Source of the DNA: Catenulispora pinisilvae
Lineage (GTDB): Bacteria; Actinomycetota; Actinomycetes; Streptomycetales; Catenulisporaceae
DNA length: 33,699 nt
Direction of reading: 5' to 3'
Assembly (NCBI RefSeq): GCF_015356865.1
Contig: NZ_JAAFZA010000109.1
Coordinates: 1 to 33,699 of the forward strand
Shown here in pieces: positions 7,284 through 14,500 of this stretch. Under the pieces are notes generated by a model. That model saw only the letters and a program-made list of their open reading frames with translations, did no database searches and had not been told where the DNA came from. Position numbers and translations under genes: made by a program. How positions within the stretch are numbered: position 1 is the stretch's first letter; each line of letters opens with the position of its first letter.

Positions 7284-8018
7284 CTAATCAGGGTTCGTAG
7301 AATCACTGCGGACCGGAGGCCGCGGTCGGCTGCCGGCCGTCCGGCTCGGATCCTGCGGGTGGACGACGTGCACCGGCCTTGCTGCTCGCGGTGAATCGCT
7401 GTACCGCTCGGCCCCCACCAACATCGCGTCGTAGAAGGCTGATGCCGCGGCTTCCACGGCGGGCACCGACCGGTCCGTCAGCCGACGGCGGAACATCCGC
7501 ACCAGATACGTGCCCGCCACCTCGATGTCGCACAACGTCCCGCCCGGGATCGTCGCCGCGAGGAACTCCGGCAGCAGCGCCGCCCCGAGTTGTGCGGACA
7601 CCATCGCCTTGGTGGTCATCTGGTGCACGGCCAGATGCTCGACGCTCGGCGTGATCGCGTGCGTCGCGGCGAACCTGCCGAACGCCCGCGCCCGGGCCGA
7701 GCCGGCCGGGGCGCCCACCCAAGGACGGCCGTCGAGGTCCGCCGGGCCGGCCGGCGTCGGCCACGAAGCCGGCACCGCGATGCGGTACAGCCCCTCGAAG
7801 ACCACGAACGAATGCAGGCCGGGCGGCACCGGAGTCGCCCTCTGGCGGTCGTCGGCCACCAACAGGATGTCCAGGTCGCCGACCCGCAGCGCGGGCAGGC
7901 CGTCGTCGGTGTAGGCCTCGACCAGGCGCGGTTCTATGCCGGGGTGGGGCTCGGCCAGCCACGGCAACGCGGTCGCGGCGACCTCCGGCACGGCCGACAG
8001 CGGCAGGCCGATGCTCAC
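7284..8018 (-). pseudogene. LysR-family regulator lacking its DNA-binding domain
   Basis: About 244 residues, readable from SIGLPLSAVPEVAATALPWL. The sequence is a LysR substrate-binding (periplasmic-binding-like) domain: a first lobe with DLDILLVADD, then GLHSFVVFEGLYRIAVP, DGRPWVGAP, and the segment AHQMTTKAMVSAQLGAALLPEFL. LysR proteins are ~300 residues with a winged HTH in the first ~60; here that HTH and linker are missing. The apparent start is a GTG at 8016-8018 without a convincing ribosome site, an in-frame TAG lies seven codons upstream, and the DNA beyond encodes the tail of a plus-strand gene. It therefore looks like a 5'-deleted remnant. The last ~35 residues are a low-complexity basic tail. 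Confidence 0.75.
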
Positions 8019-8024
8019 CGGCCC

Positions 8025-8205
8025 GGTCGCCGCTCCCTACGGCCGACAGCCGCCGCCGGGACCGTGGAACCAGCCGCCGCCGCAGCAGCAGTGGCAGCAG
8101 CCTCCCGGCGTGGGTCCGGTCGGGGGCCCGGGCACGGGTCCGGGCACCGGTCCGGCCTGGGGTCCGGCTCAGCCGCAGTGGGGTCCGCCGCAGCAGCAGG
8201 GCTGA
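8025..8205 (+). pseudogene. C-terminal Pro/Gln-rich tail of a lost gene
   Basis: The frame ending at the TGA at 8203-8205 reads APYGRQPPPGPWNQ, a PQQQWQQPP block, repeated GPGTG units and a final QPQWGPPQQQG. Such Pro/Gln/Gly tails are typical ends of actinomycete membrane proteins. No folded domain and no plausible start precede it: upstream of about 8025 the same DNA is antisense to the LysR domain. It is best read as the surviving 3' end of a gene cut at the same breakpoint as the LysR gene. A short independent peptide starting at ATG 7936 is unlikely. Confidence 0.5.
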
Positions 8206-8234
8206 GGCGGAATCCGAAGGCCGCCAAGCGGGTC

Positions 8235-8257
8235 GGTGGTTGGTGGTTGGTGGTTGG
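8235..8257. repeat. 7-bp tandem repeat (GGTGGTT), 3.3 copies
   Basis: GGTGGTT at 8235, 8242 and 8249 followed by GG. It lies 30 bp after the stop of the Pro/Gln-rich fragment, within the 243-bp gap before the G1 peptidase gene. No other gene or clear promoter is seen in that gap. Confidence 0.85.
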
Positions 8258-8448
8258 CCAATCCGTGCCAGACCGGTATCGGCCAAGCAAATCAGAGGTT
8301 TTACCCCACCTTTACGGACGCCTCCCGACACCCGGTGTCAAACTCCCCGAGGTATAGACCAACAGGTCTTCACCAGCCCCGGCCGGCATCCCGGTCCGGG
8401 GTGAGACGCACCAGAACCCCCAGCTCATCCACAGTTAGGGAGGCATCC

Positions 8449-9276
8449 ATGCGTTCATTCAGGCTTCTCGGATTCGTCGCGGCGGTGGCGTTGGCCGCCG
8501 CGGCGGGGATCGGGAGCGCACAGGCCGCGGAGCCGGCCGCCGGGCATGTGACGCCGGCCGCGCACACGCACCACCTTGCGCACGGTGTGGTCAGCCTGCC
8601 GGCCCAGCAGTTGCAGCACTTCTCGCACCTGCTGCATTCGCAGCGCCCTGCTTCCGGGCACGGCGTCGCCAACCAGACCAGTACCAACTGGGCCGGCTAC
8701 GCCGCCAACAGCGGGTCGTTCACCAGCGTCAGCTCCAGCTGGGTCGAGCCCGACGTGTCCTGCAACTCCAGCGGAATCGTGGCGTTCTGGATCGGTCTGG
8801 ACGGGTGGGGTAGCAGCACGGTGGAGCAGGACGGCACCGGTGTGGACTGCTCCAGCGGTTCGCCGCAGCAGTTCGCGTGGTGGGAGACGTACCCGGCGAA
8901 CAGCATCCAGGAGTACGGCGACCCGGTGTCCGCCGGCGACTCGCTGACGTCGACCGTGACCGACACCGGTGGCGGCCAGTACCAGATGGTGCTGACCGAC
9001 AACACCCAGGGCTGGACTGAGAACCAGACGGTCGGCGCGTCCGGCTCCGACGCCAGCGCCGAGGTGATCGCCGAGGCGGTCACCTCCGGGAGCAGCGTCA
9101 CGCCGCTGCCGGACTTCTCCTCGGTCAACTTCAGCGGCTCCACGTTCAACGGCTCGCCGATGTCCGGTTCCGGCGCGCAGGCCATCGACATGACGGACAG
9201 CAGCGGCAACGTGATCGCCTCGACCGGTCCCGACGACGGTAACGGTGACTTCACCGTCACCTACAGCGGAGGCTGA
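8449..9276 (+). CDS. Secreted G1-family (eqolisin-like) peptidase
   Basis: 275 residues. Signal peptide 1-26 (AQA-A), a His-rich propeptide-like segment (about 30-72), then the eqolisin-like beta-sandwich: STNWAGYAANSG, SSSWVEPDVSC, FWIGLDGWGSSTVEQDGTGVDC, FAWWETYPAN, GDSLTSTV, QMVLTDNTQGW and SAEVIAEA. The catalytic dyad of G1 peptidases (Gln and Glu) maps to Q127 and E205. The family, first known from acid-active fungal enzymes, also occurs in actinomycetes. The ATG at 8449 follows AGGGAGG. The 3' side carries TGATCA repeats and a strong terminator, so it is a single-gene unit. Substrate unknown; acid activity is inferred from the family. Confidence 0.85.
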   Translation: MRSFRLLGFVAAVALAAAAGIGSAQAAEPAAGHVTPAAHTHHLAHGVVSLPAQQLQHFSHLLHSQRPASGHGVANQTSTNWAGYAANSGSFTSVSSSWVEPDVSCNSSGIVAFWIGLDGWGSSTVEQDGTGVDCSSGSPQQFAWWETYPANSIQEYGDPVSAGDSLTSTVTDTGGGQYQMVLTDNTQGWTENQTVGASGSDASAEVIAEAVTSGSSVTPLPDFSSVNFSGSTFNGSPMSGSGAQAIDMTDSSGNVIASTGPDDGNGDFTVTYSGG

Positions 9277-9287
9277 GCTCTTCAGGA

Positions 9288-9340
9288 CTGATCAACCCTC
9301 TGATCAATCTTCTGATCAATCCGGGAGAAGGCTTGATCAG
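9288..9340. repeat. Four TGATCA palindromes, three in 12-bp register
   Basis: TGATCA(A) occurs at 9289, 9301 and 9313 at exact 12-bp spacing (units TGATCAACCCTC, TGATCAATCTTC, TGATCAATCCGG) and again at 9334. The array begins 12 bp after the peptidase stop codon and ends 19 bp before the terminator stem. Confidence 0.8.
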
Positions 9341-9358
9341 CCCGATAGCCGGTGATTC

Positions 9359-9391
9359 ACAGGCGGCGGACCTTCCCGGTCCGCCGCCTGT
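9359..9391 (+). terminator. Hairpin terminator of G1 peptidase gene
   Basis: A 14-bp perfect stem, ACAGGCGGCGGACC (9359-9372) with GGTCCGCCGCCTGT (9378-9391), loop TTCCC, followed by CGGTTTCGGG. From here to 9575 no gene is seen; that stretch must hold the asnB promoter, but no convincing -35/-10 pair stands out. Confidence 0.85.
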
Positions 9392-9575
9392 CGGTTTCGG
9401 GCCAGTTACAGAGTGCTCACATCGACGGCGACGTCCGTGGTCATCGAACACTTCGTAAGTACTCTGAAGGTCGATTCTCGGCCACAAGGCGACGATTTAC
9501 CGCCAAACATCCCTCCCTCGGACTACTTGTATAGGCCAGCTAACCACTGCGTGGGTAAGGGTCCTTCGTCGCCGA

Positions 9576-9597
9576 CCGCCCCTGACATCAGGGGCGG
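9576..9597. promoter_or_regulatory. 22-bp palindrome in the asnB leader
   Basis: CCGCCCCTGA (9576-9585), CA, TCAGGGGCGG (9588-9597): a perfect 10-bp inverted repeat 29 bp upstream of the asnB start and just before its ribosome site. The two-base centre suits a dimeric-protein operator better than an RNA hairpin loop, but a leader hairpin controlling expression is also possible. Confidence 0.5.
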
Positions 9598-9626
9598 GTA
9601 ACCGGGCGAGGCGGAAAGGAACGACT

Positions 9627-11468
9627 ATGTGTGGGATCACCGGCTGGGTCTCCTATGAGCGCGATCTGCGCGCCGAGGCGCACGTGCTCGACGAGATGAC
9701 AGCGACGATGGCGTGCCGCGGCCCGGACGACGTGGGCACCTTCATCGACGGCCCCGGCGCGCTGGGGCACCGCCGCCTGGCCATCATCGACCTGCCCGGC
9801 GGGCGGCAGCCGATGACCGTCGAGGTCGGCGGGCACAAGGTCGCCGTCGTCTACTCCGGCGAGGCGTACAACTTCACCGAGCTGCGCGCCGAACTGGCCT
9901 CGCGCGGGCACCGCTTCACCACCGAATCCGACACCGAAGTGGTGTTGCGCGGCTACGTCGAGTGGGGGGCGGCCGTCGCCGAACGGCTCAACGGCATGTA
10001 CGCGTTCGCCATCTGGGACGGCCGGGACCGCAAGCTCCGGCTGATCCGCGACCGCATGGGCATCAAGCCCCTGTATTACTACCCGACCCCGGACGGGGTC
10101 CTGTTCGGCTCCGAGCCCAAGGCGATCCTGGCCAACCCGCTGTCCCGGCGCGCGGTCGGCCTGGACGGCCTGCGCGAGCTGTTCGTGATGGTCAAGACCC
10201 CGGGGCACGCCTTCTGGGACGGGATGCACGAGGTCCAGCCGGGCACCGTGGTCACGGTCGGACCCGAGGGCCTGCGCACCGACGTCTACTGGACGCTGAC
10301 CACCCACGAGCACACCGACAGCCGCGAGGCCAGCATCACCCATGTCAGGGAACTGCTGGAGGACATCGTGCGCCGGCAGCTGGTCGCCGACGTCCCGCGC
10401 TGCGTCCTGCTCTCCGGCGGCCTGGACTCCTCCACTCTCACCTCGCTGTCCGCGCGGGAGCTCGCCAAGACCGGGGAGAAGATCCGCAGCTTCGCCGTCG
10501 ACTTCGTCGGCCAGGAGAAGAACTTCGTTCCCGACCCGATGCGCGCCGACCCCGACACCCCGTTCGTGCACGCGGTCGCCGAATACTCCAACACGGTCCA
10601 CCAGGACATCGTGCTGGACGCCGAGGCGCTGACCGATCTGGACGCCCGGCGCACCGTGATCCGCGCCCACGACAAGCCGGTCGGCTTCGGCGACATGGAC
10701 ACCTCGCTGTATCTGTTGTTCAAGGAGATCCGCAGCCATTCCACGGTCGCGCTGTCCGGCGAGTCCGCCGACGAGGTGTTCGGCGGCTACCAGGACTTCT
10801 TCAACGAGGACGCCCGGCGCGGCGGCAACTTCCCCTGGCTGGTGCGCTACGCCGAGAACTTCGGCGACGACATGGGACTGCTGCGCCCGGAGCTGCGGCA
10901 GGCACTGGACCTACAGAACTACATCGAGAGCGGCTACAGCACGGCGGTCGCGGCCGTCGAGCGGCTGCCCGGGGAGAGCGACTTCGAGTTCCGGATGCGC
11001 CGGGTCTGCTACCTGTACCTGACGCGGTTCGTCCGGATCCTGCTCGACCGCAAGGACCGGCTCAGCATGGCGGTGGGCCTGGAGGTGCGGGTGCCGTTCT
11101 GCGACCACCGGCTCGTGGACTACGTCTACAACGCGCCGTGGGCCATCAAGTCCTTCGACGGCCGCGAGAAGTCGCTGCTGCGCGAGGCGGCGGGCGATGT
11201 GCTGCCCCGCTCGGTCTACGACCGCGTCAAGAGCCCCTACCCGTCGACTCAGGACCCGCGCTACGTCGTCGCGCTGCGCGCCCGGGTCGCCGACCTGCTG
11301 GCCCAGCCGGGCCACCCGGTCTTCGACTTCGTCGAGCCGGACACCGTGCGCCGGCTGGTCACCGATGACTCGCCGGGCATCATGCAGGCCTCCCGGCGGG
11401 AGTTGGAACGGACGCTGGATCTGGCGCTGTGGCTGGAGATGTACAAGCCGGAGGTCAGCTGGGCCTGA
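9627..11468 (+). CDS. asnB: Asparagine synthase (glutamine-hydrolysing)
   Basis: 613 residues. N-terminal class II glutaminase domain (1 to about 195) with nucleophile C2 exposed after Met removal (MCGITGW), RGPDD at 31-35 and GHRRLAIIDL; the usual NGE motif reads YSGEAYNF here. The C-terminal synthetase domain has the PP-loop SGGLDSS at 263-269, and the SGESADEVFGGY and DRLSMAVGLEVRVPF signatures. It makes asparagine from aspartate, ATP and glutamine, with ammonia passed between domains. The ATG at 9627 follows AAAGGA. It stands alone, with a palindrome in its leader and a short CTGACGCC repeat across its stop. The same fold is used for amidation in antibiotic pathways, but no biosynthetic genes lie nearby, so a housekeeping role is likeliest. 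Confidence 0.93.
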   Translation: MCGITGWVSYERDLRAEAHVLDEMTATMACRGPDDVGTFIDGPGALGHRRLAIIDLPGGRQPMTVEVGGHKVAVVYSGEAYNFTELRAELASRGHRFTTESDTEVVLRGYVEWGAAVAERLNGMYAFAIWDGRDRKLRLIRDRMGIKPLYYYPTPDGVLFGSEPKAILANPLSRRAVGLDGLRELFVMVKTPGHAFWDGMHEVQPGTVVTVGPEGLRTDVYWTLTTHEHTDSREASITHVRELLEDIVRRQLVADVPRCVLLSGGLDSSTLTSLSARELAKTGEKIRSFAVDFVGQEKNFVPDPMRADPDTPFVHAVAEYSNTVHQDIVLDAEALTDLDARRTVIRAHDKPVGFGDMDTSLYLLFKEIRSHSTVALSGESADEVFGGYQDFFNEDARRGGNFPWLVRYAENFGDDMGLLRPELRQALDLQNYIESGYSTAVAAVERLPGESDFEFRMRRVCYLYLTRFVRILLDRKDRLSMAVGLEVRVPFCDHRLVDYVYNAPWAIKSFDGREKSLLREAAGDVLPRSVYDRVKSPYPSTQDPRYVVALRARVADLLAQPGHPVFDFVEPDTVRRLVTDDSPGIMQASRRELERTLDLALWLEMYKPEVSWA

Positions 11469-11488
11469 CGCCCTGACGCCCTGACGCG
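11465..11488. repeat. 8-bp tandem repeat across the asnB stop codon
   Basis: CTGACGCC, CTGACGCC, CTGACGCG at 11465, 11473 and 11481. The first copy contains the asnB stop codon (TGA 11466-11468), so the stop region appears to have been duplicated in tandem. Confidence 0.8.
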
Positions 11489-11567
11489 CGGGTCGGGGCC
11501 GATCCCTGAACCGGGGCCTGAACCCTAAACTTGGTTCCTTCGGGCGACCAGGGATAGGCGGGGCGGG

Positions 11568-13721
11568 ATGGCTTCTGACAGCGCTGCCTCGGCGGCCGCG
11601 GACTCGGTGGGCTCACCGGAATCGGCAGACTCGGTGAGCTCGCCGGACCCAGCGGGCGGGGCGGACTCGCTGAGCCCACCGGACTCAGCGGACGGGGTAG
11701 ATCCGGCCGGTTGGGCAGATCTGGCGGACCGGCCAGATCCGGCGGGCTCGGACCGCGCCCAAGCTCTGGTCCGCCTCCTCGCACTGCTGGCATCAGCGCG
11801 TCCGGTAGACGTCCCGCCAGTCCTGGCCGCGCTTCCCGAGGGCGACCTGGCGCTCGGCGTCGAGGCCGTCCAGGGCCGGCTCGCCCTGCCGGTCCGCGAG
11901 TACATCCTCACCGAGGGGCCGAGCTCGGCGCGGGCCGCGCTGGCCCGCGCGACCGGCCTCGTCGGCGGTGCGGGGTCGGTGAACACCGTGGACCGGCTGC
12001 TGGCGCTTTGCGATCCGGAAGTCGACGCCGTGTTCTTCGACCTCGACCCCGCCCGCACGCTGGTTTACCGGGCCAGGCAGGCGATCTTGCGGCACCGCAA
12101 AGGACCGGACGGCCGCGCAATGATCCCGCCGAGCGTCAAGCAGCGCCTGCTCGACGCGGTCGGCAGCCCCGGGCCCTCCGCGCAGCAGCTGACCGAGGCG
12201 GCCGCGGCCGACGATCCGGACCTGGCGCTGGCGGTCGTGCCGCACGCGAAGAAGCTGTCCAGGACGGATGTCGCGCGCGTCATGCACACGCTGGACACGC
12301 ATGGCCGGCGGCGTGAGGTGAAGCGTCAGCGTGCGTTGTGGGCGGGGCGGGGGAGTGACTTCACCGTTCTCGGCTTCCCCCGGTTCGGGAACCTTCCCGA
12401 ACGCTTCGCGCTCGGTACGCATTTCGAGGTCCGGGACAGCGATGATGTCACCGGGATCTCCTTGGAACGGTTCCGTGAACTCGTCAAGAAGCGTCAGTAC
12501 ACTGATCACCACCGCTTCTCCAAACTCCATGAGGCGGCCCAGGTCGCTTTGCGGACCGGGACGATCACGGCCGCCGAGATGCTGGAGTACGCCCGGCCCG
12601 CCGCGCTCGCCTTGGCGTTGGCGCTGTGTGACGAGTACGACGCCGAGGCGCCGGGCCTGCGGCGCGCGTGCGATGACATGCTCACGCTCATCGCGCGGCA
12701 CGCCACCGAGCAGCTCGGCGGCGACGTGAAGCGGTGGGCCCGGGCGGTCGCCTGGGCTGACTACCATGAGGGCACTGTCCTGGAACTCCTCGCCGATCGC
12801 GATCTGACGCCGGGGCGGCCGAGCGGCGAGGTCCAATACGCCGCGTTCAACCCCACGGGCTTCTCCGCGGCGAACATCCTGCTCGCCTTGGCACCGCCGG
12901 ACGTGGCCGCCGGCGCGCTGGTGACCAAGCGGATGAAGAAGTCGATCACCGCCGCCGCGCGCGAGGCGCCGTTGTGCCGGGCACTGGTGGAGTTCGTCGT
13001 CGAGCACGGCACCGTCCCGCAGCGCGGGCTTCTGGCGGCCAACGAGGCGACGCCCGATTCGATCCTGCTGCGCTTGCTGGCGAAACCGAAAAACGCCGCG
13101 GTCCTGGCCTCGATCCGGGAACGCGAGCTCGTCGATCCGCAGATCGGCAAGGCGGCGTTCGCCGGAGTCCCGCGCGACCAGGAGCTGCTGGACTGGATCG
13201 TCGACCACGCGGCCACGGACCCCGTGCTGGCGCTGAACGCGATCCGCGGCACCTCGCAGGACCCGGCATGGGTGTTCGACGCCACGCGCGCCGCCCTGGA
13301 CGAGTTCCGGGAAGAGGGCCAGGCGGCGGCCTACGTACTGCTCGCCGAGGTGGCCGGCGTCGAGGCGGTGTGGGCGCTGGAGCTGGACCGCGTCGGGAGC
13401 CTGGACTACATGGCGGACCAGGTCCGCGAGTCGATGGCCACCGGCGACGCGGCCCCCCTGCTCGCCGAGGCCGCCGCGCACCCGGTCTCGGAGACGATCG
13501 CGGCGTACTACGCGGAACCACTGCGCACGGAGGCGGCGCTGGACCGGCCGCCGGCCGACCCGATGACGCAGCTGATTCGGCCCCGGCTCGACGGGCGTCC
13601 CGACCGGTGGCTGGCGTTGGCGGGCAAGCTCCGGGAACGGCCGCGGGCTTCGGATGCGGAGCTCGTCGGGGAGTTCTCGGAGTCGGAGTGCTCGGAGCGG
13701 GAACTCTCGGAGCTGCGATAG
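11568..13721 (+). CDS. Large helical-repeat-like protein of unknown function
   Basis: 717 residues, no recognised family. Residues 1-62 are low complexity (Ala/Asp/Ser/Pro, repeating forms of SPDSAD and DPAGWADLA) and may be disordered. Residues 63-700 are Ala/Leu-rich and read as amphipathic helices. The segment around 480-590 (LLAANEATPDSILLRLLAK, then VDPQIGKAAFAGVPRDQELLDWIVDHA) resembles leucine-rich-repeat-variant or HEAT-like solenoids. A different, more polar block (about 255-330) contains FPRFGNLPERFALGTHFEV and a basic RELVKKRQYTDHHRF stretch. No signal peptide or TM segment, so probably cytoplasmic. The tail is Ser/Glu-rich. The start at 11568 is uncertain because no good ribosome site precedes it and the first 60 residues are repetitive; a downstream start is possible. 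Confidence 0.7.
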   Translation: MASDSAASAAADSVGSPESADSVSSPDPAGGADSLSPPDSADGVDPAGWADLADRPDPAGSDRAQALVRLLALLASARPVDVPPVLAALPEGDLALGVEAVQGRLALPVREYILTEGPSSARAALARATGLVGGAGSVNTVDRLLALCDPEVDAVFFDLDPARTLVYRARQAILRHRKGPDGRAMIPPSVKQRLLDAVGSPGPSAQQLTEAAAADDPDLALAVVPHAKKLSRTDVARVMHTLDTHGRRREVKRQRALWAGRGSDFTVLGFPRFGNLPERFALGTHFEVRDSDDVTGISLERFRELVKKRQYTDHHRFSKLHEAAQVALRTGTITAAEMLEYARPAALALALALCDEYDAEAPGLRRACDDMLTLIARHATEQLGGDVKRWARAVAWADYHEGTVLELLADRDLTPGRPSGEVQYAAFNPTGFSAANILLALAPPDVAAGALVTKRMKKSITAAAREAPLCRALVEFVVEHGTVPQRGLLAANEATPDSILLRLLAKPKNAAVLASIRERELVDPQIGKAAFAGVPRDQELLDWIVDHAATDPVLALNAIRGTSQDPAWVFDATRAALDEFREEGQAAAYVLLAEVAGVEAVWALELDRVGSLDYMADQVRESMATGDAAPLLAEAAAHPVSETIAAYYAEPLRTEAALDRPPADPMTQLIRPRLDGRPDRWLALAGKLRERPRASDAELVGEFSESECSERELSELR

Positions 13722-13834
13722 GTGCGAGGCCGGTAGAAATCTCACCATTCTGAGGTCCCGTTGAACCGATCGCGTCCGCGCGACGTGTCGCTACAGCACT
13801 TGCCAATACCTCAGACACAGGAGACGACCTGACG

Positions 13835-14419
13835 ATGGCCACCGTTGATCTCGCCGCCACCCAGACCGATGACGAAACGGCTTGCCCGGCCCACTACGAC
13901 GGCACCGGACGCCGGGCCTTCTTCGGGATCGCCGCGGCGGTCGGGGCCGTCTGCGCGGGCTGCTCCTCCTCGAAGAGCAGCACCGCTTCGGCCGGCTCGA
14001 CCGGCACCTCCACCAGCGCGGCGGCCGGCGGCTCGTCGGCTTCCACGAGCTCGGCAGCCGGGAGCAGCAGCTCGACGTCCGGTAGCGGCAGCAGCTCCAC
14101 ATCCGGTTCGTCGTCGGGCTCCGGCGGCGGTGGCGCGGCGCTCGCCGCCACGTCCTCGGTCCCGGTCGGCGGCGGCACCATCCTCGCCGCCCAGAAGATC
14201 GTGCTGACCCAGCCGACGGCTGGTACCTACAAGGCTTTCACGGCCGTGTGCACGCACATGGGCTGCATCGTCGGCACGGTCCAGAACGGTCTGATCGTCT
14301 GCCCGTGCCACGGCAGCGAGTACCACATCGCCGACGGTTCGGTGGCGAACGGGCCCGCGCCCTCGCCGCTCGCGGCGGTCCCGATCACGGTCGCGAACGG
14401 GCAGATCACCAAGGCGTGA
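13835..14419 (+). CDS. Rieske [2Fe-2S] protein, Tat-exported
   Basis: 194 residues. The N-terminus has a twin-arginine signal (GRRAFFGIAAAVGAVCAGC) with a lipobox-like end at C43, then a ~50-residue Ser/Thr/Gly linker (44-100). The Rieske domain follows with box 1 CTHMGC (ligands C139, H141; C144) and box 2 CPCHGS (ligand C156; C158; ligand H159), the two remaining cysteines forming the usual disulfide. It should carry one 2Fe-2S cluster outside the membrane and transfer electrons; no partner oxidase, dioxygenase or cytochrome gene is adjacent. This small single-domain type is common in actinomycetes. The start is supported by AGGAG about 12 bases upstream. A long palindrome follows the stop. 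Confidence 0.9.
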   Translation: MATVDLAATQTDDETACPAHYDGTGRRAFFGIAAAVGAVCAGCSSSKSSTASAGSTGTSTSAAAGGSSASTSSAAGSSSSTSGSGSSSTSGSSSGSGGGGAALAATSSVPVGGGTILAAQKIVLTQPTAGTYKAFTAVCTHMGCIVGTVQNGLIVCPCHGSEYHIADGSVANGPAPSPLAAVPITVANGQITKA

Positions 14420-14430
14420 GGCACGAAAGC

Positions 14431-14466
14431 GGCGCGGGCCGGGAGCGATCGCTCCCGGCCCGCGCC
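14431..14466. terminator. 36-bp perfect palindrome, bidirectional terminator
   Basis: GGCGCGGGCCGGGAGCGA (14431-14448) is the exact reverse complement of 14449-14466, with the centre at GCGATCGC. It separates the Rieske gene (plus) from the convergent amidase gene (minus) and can fold as a very stable hairpin on either strand. Confidence 0.8.
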
Positions 14467-14500
14467 CTTGTTCACGTCGGCGTCAGTGGTAACACACGGG

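Noticed and set aside
13835-14160. Ser/Thr/Gly run in the Rieske gene as a possible frameshift
   Set aside because: The frame continues cleanly into the Rieske boxes; such linkers are usual in actinomycete lipoproteins.
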